Source: Syntrophus sp963665935 (GTDB lineage Bacteria; Desulfobacterota; Syntrophia; Syntrophales; Syntrophaceae). Taken from it: 64,000 nt of DNA. This document shows, piece by piece, positions 59,578-64,000 of the stretch. Where the stretch lies: positions 1,302,001 to 1,366,000 of the forward strand of contig OY762510.1 in assembly GCA_963665935.1 (NCBI GenBank), written 5' to 3'. Position 1 is the stretch's first letter, and each line of letters begins with the position of its first letter. Below the pieces are notes generated by a model. That model searched no databases, was not told the origin of the DNA, and saw only the letters and a list, made by a program, of their open reading frames with translations. Both the position numbers and the translations under genes were made by a program.

Positions 59578-60453
59578 ATGGATGTTAGATTTATCAATCC
59601 TTTTCTTGATGGCGCTGCGGAAGTTATCAAGACGATGGCCTTCATGGATGCTGTTGCCGGAAAACCCTATTTAAAAAAAGATGATACGGCCAAGGGGGAT
59701 ATTTCCGGAATTATCGGCATTACCGGGGATGCTACGGGTTCACTGGCCATCAGCTTTTCGGAAAGCTGTCTCTGGGGAATTGCCGGGTCCATGTTGGGGG
59801 AAACTTACAGTGAAACCACGCAGGAAGTATTGGACTGCGCGGGAGAACTCACCAACATGATTTCCGGAGTGGCCCGAACCAACATGGAAAGGATGGGCAT
59901 GAAAGTTTTTGCCGCCATCCCCTCCGTTATTTTCGGAAAGGATCACACCATTCGGCACATTCTGAACAGTCCCAGCATTGTGATCCCCTTTTCCGTAAAC
60001 TCGGGAGAATTTGTCGTCGACGTCTGTATCCGGACCACCGAGGCCCAGGCCAAATCCGAAGAAAACTATCAGGTGATCAACCGCCGGACGGCAGACCTGA
60101 TCCCGCCCCAACAACCTCGAACAGCAACGGCGCCTGTTCCCGTTCAAGCGAAAGCCGATGTTGTGGAACCAAAACAGCCGGATACGGAAATCCAGGATGA
60201 GAAAAGCCGCCGGGATGCGCTCAAGGAAGCGTTGGATGCGATGGTCGAATCCCGCCGCGAAATTCAGAAGCTGCTGTCATCCCAGCCCTTCATGCGGAGG
60301 GATGAACGAAAGAAACTGAATGACAGAGTTGCCCTGTACGATAAAAAGATCAGAAAAATGAAACTGGATCTGACGGCACTGGATGTCCTGTCCAAGCTGA
60401 CTCAGGAGAACCTGGATAACCCAACCATTAAAAAACATTATCAGCATTACTGA
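59578..60453 (+). CDS. CheX-like phosphatase domain protein with coiled-coil tail
   Basis: A 291-residue protein. Residues 1-155 are CheX-like: MDVRFINPFLDGAAEVIKTM, and the active-site ExxN pattern in CAGELTNMISGVAR. CheX removes phosphate from CheY-type regulators. Beyond the domain are a proline-rich linker and about 90 charged helical residues (SRREIQKLLSS, KKIRKMKLDL) that look coiled-coil, about twice normal CheX length. No chemotaxis genes lie beside it. Confidence 0.8.
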   Translation: MDVRFINPFLDGAAEVIKTMAFMDAVAGKPYLKKDDTAKGDISGIIGITGDATGSLAISFSESCLWGIAGSMLGETYSETTQEVLDCAGELTNMISGVARTNMERMGMKVFAAIPSVIFGKDHTIRHILNSPSIVIPFSVNSGEFVVDVCIRTTEAQAKSEENYQVINRRTADLIPPQQPRTATAPVPVQAKADVVEPKQPDTEIQDEKSRRDALKEALDAMVESRREIQKLLSSQPFMRRDERKKLNDRVALYDKKIRKMKLDLTALDVLSKLTQENLDNPTIKKHYQHY

Positions 60454-60460
60454 TCATCTT

Positions 60461-60880
60461 CTACTTCACCAGCAGAACGGGGCACTGAGAGAGGATGCCG
60501 ATTTTATAACTGATGGTTCCCCAGTCCCGCGCCGGCTCCTTTAAATGAAGCTTGTGGGAGCTCATCACGATGAGATCAACGTCCGTTTCGGTGGCATATT
60601 TCAGGATTTCCTGAACTCGATTACCGAAGGCGATCTTGTCGGTGACCTGGGCGCCGTGATTTTCACAAAAGGCGACCAGGCCGGTCATTTTCTTCTCGGC
60701 CCGCTTTTGCAGACCGGCATAAAAGTCCCCAAATTCGTCAAAGGTCGCGTCTTCAATGATCTCCACGACATGGAGAAGACTTACGCGAACCTTTTCCGAT
60801 CCGGCAATCTGCAGGGTAACCTCTAAGGCCTTCTTGTTTTTCGGGGTAAAGTCAACGGGGACTAGAATATGTTTAAACAT
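60461..60880 (-). CDS. Universal stress protein
   Basis: A 139-residue UspA-fold protein starting MFKHILVPVDFTPKNKKAL. The usual ATP-binding G-2x-G-9x-G-S/T loop is not conserved: DLIVMSSHKLH and KEPARDWGTISYKI replace it, so it may not bind ATP. The ATG at 60880 has GAGGTG six bases upstream. It converges on the CheX gene with 7 bp between stops. Confidence 0.85.
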   Translation of the reverse strand: MFKHILVPVDFTPKNKKALEVTLQIAGSEKVRVSLLHVVEIIEDATFDEFGDFYAGLQKRAEKKMTGLVAFCENHGAQVTDKIAFGNRVQEILKYATETDVDLIVMSSHKLHLKEPARDWGTISYKIGILSQCPVLLVK

Positions 60881-60918
60881 GCTCACACCTCAAAAATAGG
60901 ATGACATTCTTTGGAATT

Positions 60919-61473
60919 CTACAGACCCAGCCGGTCGCTGACCTCCTGCATGGCCTTCAGGGAAAGATCCACAAACTCCTGAAGGGGGATACCCAGTTTT
61001 TCACATTCCAGGATAATATCCCGATTCACGGAAGCAGCGAAGTTTTTTTCCTTCATCCGCTTGACAACGGACTTTGGTTTGACACTGGCCAGCTTTTTGT
61101 CCGGATAGACGAGGGCCGTGGCCATGATCAGGCCGGTGACGGTTTCCCCTGCCGCCAGGGCAAAATGAAAATCCGACTGCCGTGGCCTGCCGCTGGCCAT
61201 TTCGTTATGCAGGACGATGGCTTCGATGATCTCCGGGTCGACCTCCTTTTCCTGAAGGATTTTTGCCGTTTCCAATCCGTGCACCGACAGGTCCGCATCC
61301 ACTTTCTCCACATCCAGATCATGTAGCAGACCGGCCAGCCCCCACCGGTCTTCATCCTGATTGAGACGCCGTGCCAGCGCCCGCAAAACCGCTTCGGCAG
61401 CGTAACAGTGCTGACGCATCTTTTCGTTGGCAATGTGGGCATTCAACAGTTCAACGGCAGATAAACGATCCAT
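60919..61473 (-). CDS. HD-domain phosphohydrolase
   Basis: A 184-residue protein. Metal-binding residues appear as His in RQHCYAAEAVLR, His-Asp in LAGLLHDLDVEK, and His in VHGLETAKILQ with a later LHNEMASG. Such stand-alone HD proteins hydrolyse nucleotides or other phosphates; the substrate is unknown. It shares strand and probable transcript with the universal stress protein gene (38-bp gap). Confidence 0.82.
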   Translation of the reverse strand: MDRLSAVELLNAHIANEKMRQHCYAAEAVLRALARRLNQDEDRWGLAGLLHDLDVEKVDADLSVHGLETAKILQEKEVDPEIIEAIVLHNEMASGRPRQSDFHFALAAGETVTGLIMATALVYPDKKLASVKPKSVVKRMKEKNFAASVNRDIILECEKLGIPLQEFVDLSLKAMQEVSDRLGL

Positions 61474-61819
61474 GCGATTCTTTTTCCTCCTCCGGTCAAA
61501 TCACGATTTCCTTGGACATAGGATGTCAATTCAGGGGATGGATGTCAAGAGGGTTACAGAGGGATTTCTTGATCTGAGAATTTCAATGACTTGTCACGAA
61601 CATGCCGGATAGATGGATGGACCGGACACGCCTGAATTGCCCTGAAATGCCTTGCCTGTCGTAAAACCTTTTTTCTTCTCCTGTTTTATGGTAAGGGAGC
61701 GAAAAGTCTCCATAGACTTACCGGATTATGCTTAAAGGGACAGCAAGGTGACAGGGGCAGCAGACAAAAGCCAACGCCCCGAGCCGGGAGACGGCCCCTT
61801 GGCATTCGGCGGGTGCAAA

Positions 61820-63202
61820 ATGAAGATCAGATCTCACCTTAAAGAAACGGATATCGACCATCTGACCAAAATCGTGGGACGGGACCGACTTTCCCGGGGA
61901 GAGTCGGTCCGCTTTCTCCATTCCCATGATGAATCCTTCCACAAACCCTGTCTTCCCGAGGTCGTCCTCTGGCCGCGGAGCACCGCTGAAGTCAGCCGGA
62001 TCGTCGCCCATGCCTTCCAGCAGAGGATCCCTGTGACCCCCTGGGGGGCGGGCAGTTCCCTTGAGGGCAATCCCATCCCCGTTTCGGGAGGAATCGTACT
62101 CGATCTGCAGGAGATGAACAGAGTCCTGGCCGTCCGACCGGAGGATTTTCAGGTGGATGTGGAGGCCGGCGTGGTCTACAAGGATCTCAACCGTATTCTG
62201 GAGGCTGAGGGACTCTTCTTCCCCCCGGACCCCGGAGCGGCGGCGACGGTCGGCGGGATGATCGGGAACAATGCCAGTGGAATCCGGAGTGTGAAATACG
62301 GCGCCACGCGGGATTATGTGATGCGCCTCACCGCCGTTCTGTCCGATGGACAGGTGATCCAGACAGGCAGCCGCTCCCGCAAGTGCTCTTCCGGATATGA
62401 CCTCTGCCGCCTTCTGACCGGTGCGGAGGGCACCCTGGGCATCGTGACCGAAGCCACCTTGAAGCTGATGGGGCTTCCCGCTGCTTTCATGGCTGTCCGG
62501 GCAACTTTTCCCACCGTTGGGCATGCGACGCGGACGGTCTTTGAGATCATGCGGTCCGGGGTGGCTCCGGGGGCCATGGAGTTTCTCGATGCGGGCATCG
62601 TCGGCGTCCTCAACCGGGACCGGGGGCTCGCTCTCGAAGAATGTCCCACGCTGCTGATGGAGTTCAACGGCTACAGCGAACGGGGGCTGGAAGACGAGAT
62701 GCATTTTGTTTCCGAAATCTGCCGGGACAACGGATGTCTCCTCCTGGACCGGGGAATCGGTCCGGCGGAGCGGAAACGGCTCTGGGAGATCCGCCATCTG
62801 ACCCATGAATCGATCCGGCGCGCTCATCCGGGATTGAAGTCGCTGAGCATGGATGTCGCCGTTCCCCTTTCCCGGTACAGCCAACTGGTGGCGCACATCA
62901 AGGAGATCGTGGCCGATCTCACGGCTTATATCTTTGGACATGCGGGAGATGGCAATATCCACGTGGTCGTCATGGACGATCCCGAAAACGAAGAACGGTG
63001 GGCAAGGGTCGAGGCGGCCCACAGCCGGGTTGTCTCTTCGGCTCTGTCCTTCGAGGGGACCTGCACGGGAGAGCACGGTATCGGACTGGGCAAAAAGCAA
63101 TTCATGGCCAGGGAGCATGGCGAAAGCCTGGAAACGATGAAAAAAATCAAAGCGCTCCTGGACCCCCGGGGTATTCTCAATCCCGGAAAGATGTTCCCCT
63201 GA
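61820..63202 (+). CDS. FAD-linked oxidoreductase, D-lactate/glycolate dehydrogenase type
   Basis: About 460 residues of the FAD-binding-4/FAD-oxidase-C family (GlcD, D-LDH). FAD-site features are VTPWGAGSSLEGNPIPVSGG, PPDPGAAATVGGMIGNNASG and the SSGYDLCRLLTGAEGTLGIV block. The C-terminal part has YIFGHAGDGNIHVVV and GTCTGEHGIGLGKK. The likely role is oxidation of a 2-hydroxyacid. The ATG at 61820 starts near the family norm; a GTG at 61748 would add 24 poorly conserved residues. No CCG-domain iron-sulfur partner lies beside it. Confidence 0.85.
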   Translation: MKIRSHLKETDIDHLTKIVGRDRLSRGESVRFLHSHDESFHKPCLPEVVLWPRSTAEVSRIVAHAFQQRIPVTPWGAGSSLEGNPIPVSGGIVLDLQEMNRVLAVRPEDFQVDVEAGVVYKDLNRILEAEGLFFPPDPGAAATVGGMIGNNASGIRSVKYGATRDYVMRLTAVLSDGQVIQTGSRSRKCSSGYDLCRLLTGAEGTLGIVTEATLKLMGLPAAFMAVRATFPTVGHATRTVFEIMRSGVAPGAMEFLDAGIVGVLNRDRGLALEECPTLLMEFNGYSERGLEDEMHFVSEICRDNGCLLLDRGIGPAERKRLWEIRHLTHESIRRAHPGLKSLSMDVAVPLSRYSQLVAHIKEIVADLTAYIFGHAGDGNIHVVVMDDPENEERWARVEAAHSRVVSSALSFEGTCTGEHGIGLGKKQFMAREHGESLETMKKIKALLDPRGILNPGKMFP

Positions 63203-63242
63203 AAACAACGAGCACAGGAGATAAAGGAGACTGGAAGAATCT

Positions 63243-63689
63243 ATGAAATTTTCACAAGCCCGCCAGGGGCGTATCTTTGTCCTCCGTCTTGAAGATGGAG
63301 AAATTGTCCATGAGGTGATCGAACGGTTCGCTGAGGAACAGTCGATTCGTGCAGCGGCCATGATTGCCGTGGGTGCGTTGGATTCGGGAAGCCGGGTGGT
63401 CGTCGGACCAACGGAGGGCCGCGCTGTTCCGGTGGTACCCATGGAACTCCTGCTGGATAATGTTCGTGAAGTGGCGGGAACCGGTACGCTCTTCCCCGAT
63501 GAAGAAGGCCGTCCGCAGATTCACATGCATTGCGCCATGGGCCGGGAAGACCAGACCATCACGGGGTGCATCCGCCGGGGGGTTAAGGTCTGGCATATCC
63601 TGGAAGTGGTCCTTTTCGAACTGCTCGACACGCCCGCTCACCGGGTGTCCGATCCGGCGCTCGGCTTCAAGCTGCTGCAGCCGGAATGA
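63243..63689 (+). CDS. PPC/DUF296-domain protein
   Basis: A 148-residue member of the PPC (plants and prokaryotes conserved) family, which forms trimers. It shows RIFVLRLEDGEIVHEVIERF, AAAMIAVGALDSG, HMHCAMGRED with paired His and Cys that could bind metal, and WHILEVVLFEL. Function in bacteria is unknown, often DNA-related by name only. It follows the FAD enzyme by 40 bp. Confidence 0.85.
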   Translation: MKFSQARQGRIFVLRLEDGEIVHEVIERFAEEQSIRAAAMIAVGALDSGSRVVVGPTEGRAVPVVPMELLLDNVREVAGTGTLFPDEEGRPQIHMHCAMGREDQTITGCIRRGVKVWHILEVVLFELLDTPAHRVSDPALGFKLLQPE

Positions 63690-63743
63690 CCTTTTAAAAG
63701 GACGTCTGTAATTGAGAGTTTATTTTTAAGGAGAAGAACGAAC

Positions 63744-64000
63744 GTGAAATTTGATGACGATATTTTTGTTTACGAATGGGCGGAGTATTTCGACAACAAT
63801 TGCAACAGCTTTTACATCGGTGGCTCCGTTCAGGCCCTGGTGGACCCTGGACTGGCCAAATATTTTCCCCGCCTCCTGAGCGAGATGGAGAAAGACGGCC
63901 TCCGGCGGGAGGACATCCGCACGATTATTAATACCCATGGCCATGCCGACCATATCGAAGGAAGCTCGCTTTTTAACGGCTCCGGCGTTCAGATTGCCCT
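63744..64000 (+). CDS. Metallo-beta-lactamase-fold hydrolase (partial)
   Basis: The window holds the first 85 codons. The start is GTG with AAGGAG upstream. The zinc motif HGHADH lies in IINTHGHADHIEG, preceded by QALVDPGLAKYF. This is the glyoxalase-II-like branch. The rest of the gene lies outside the window. Confidence 0.8.
   Translation, partial: MKFDDDIFVYEWAEYFDNNCNSFYIGGSVQALVDPGLAKYFPRLLSEMEKDGLRREDIRTIINTHGHADHIEGSSLFNGSGVQIA

Overview
The window looks like a chromosome segment of an anaerobic, fermentative or syntrophic deltaproteobacterium (Desulfobacterota, perhaps Syntrophaceae). This placement is inferred from gene content, not from a database match. The signs are two ferredoxin-linked pyruvate oxidoreductases, a NuoEFG-type NADH/ferredoxin module, a tungsten-type aldehyde ferredoxin oxidoreductase, LL-diaminopimelate aminotransferase, a two-subunit class I fumarase, GatCAB, and PEP-CTERM (exosortase-sorted) proteins. 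Housekeeping DNA is fairly GC-rich. Accessory parts, about 2.7-9.6 kb and parts of 37.6-41 kb, are visibly AT-richer.

Layout. 0-2.7 kb: HDOD and GGDEF signalling genes and pcnB. 2.7-9.8 kb: an accessory zone with a PEP-CTERM protein behind a sigma-54-like promoter, then a membrane KAP-family NTPase gene cut in two by an IS1182-type insertion sequence with a perfect CTAG target duplication, then small zinc-finger and broken ORFs. 10-16.7 kb: dapF, dapL, a YchF-like GTPase, a site-2 protease, a beta-CASP nuclease, TonB and tadA. 16.7-20.3 kb: two serine tRNAs, SRP RNA, dnaX, ybaB and recR. 20.3-33.1 kb: central carbon and electron metabolism, with class I fumarase, a four-subunit pyruvate:ferredoxin oxidoreductase directly followed by NuoE/F/G-like genes, tRNA-Asn, and the single-chain enzyme NifJ.

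33.2-43.9 kb, all on the minus strand: a defence island. Reading in the direction of transcription it holds a SNF2 helicase, HigB, HigA, an XRE-ImmA/IrrE protein, a DUF4411 PIN protein, and type III Mod and Res. The helicase carries an in-frame amber codon and higB carries a frameshift, so the island seems partly decayed. 44-50.4 kb, minus strand: class II aldolase, AOR, PBP1A, TatC and TatA/B. 50.6-54.1 kb: two PEP-CTERM peptidases, each preceded by a copy of one conserved ~75-bp element, with an unknown protein between them. 54.4-64 kb: gatCAB, mtnA, a HAD phosphatase followed by a degraded paralogue tail, CheX, a universal stress protein, an HD protein, a GlcD-like FAD enzyme, a PPC/DUF296 protein, and the start of a metallo-beta-lactamase-fold gene.

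Together the metabolic genes describe pyruvate, aldehyde and hydroxyacid oxidation feeding ferredoxin and NADH. The accessory parts show repeated gene breakage in defence-related loci: an IS insertion, two nonsense codons and a frameshift.
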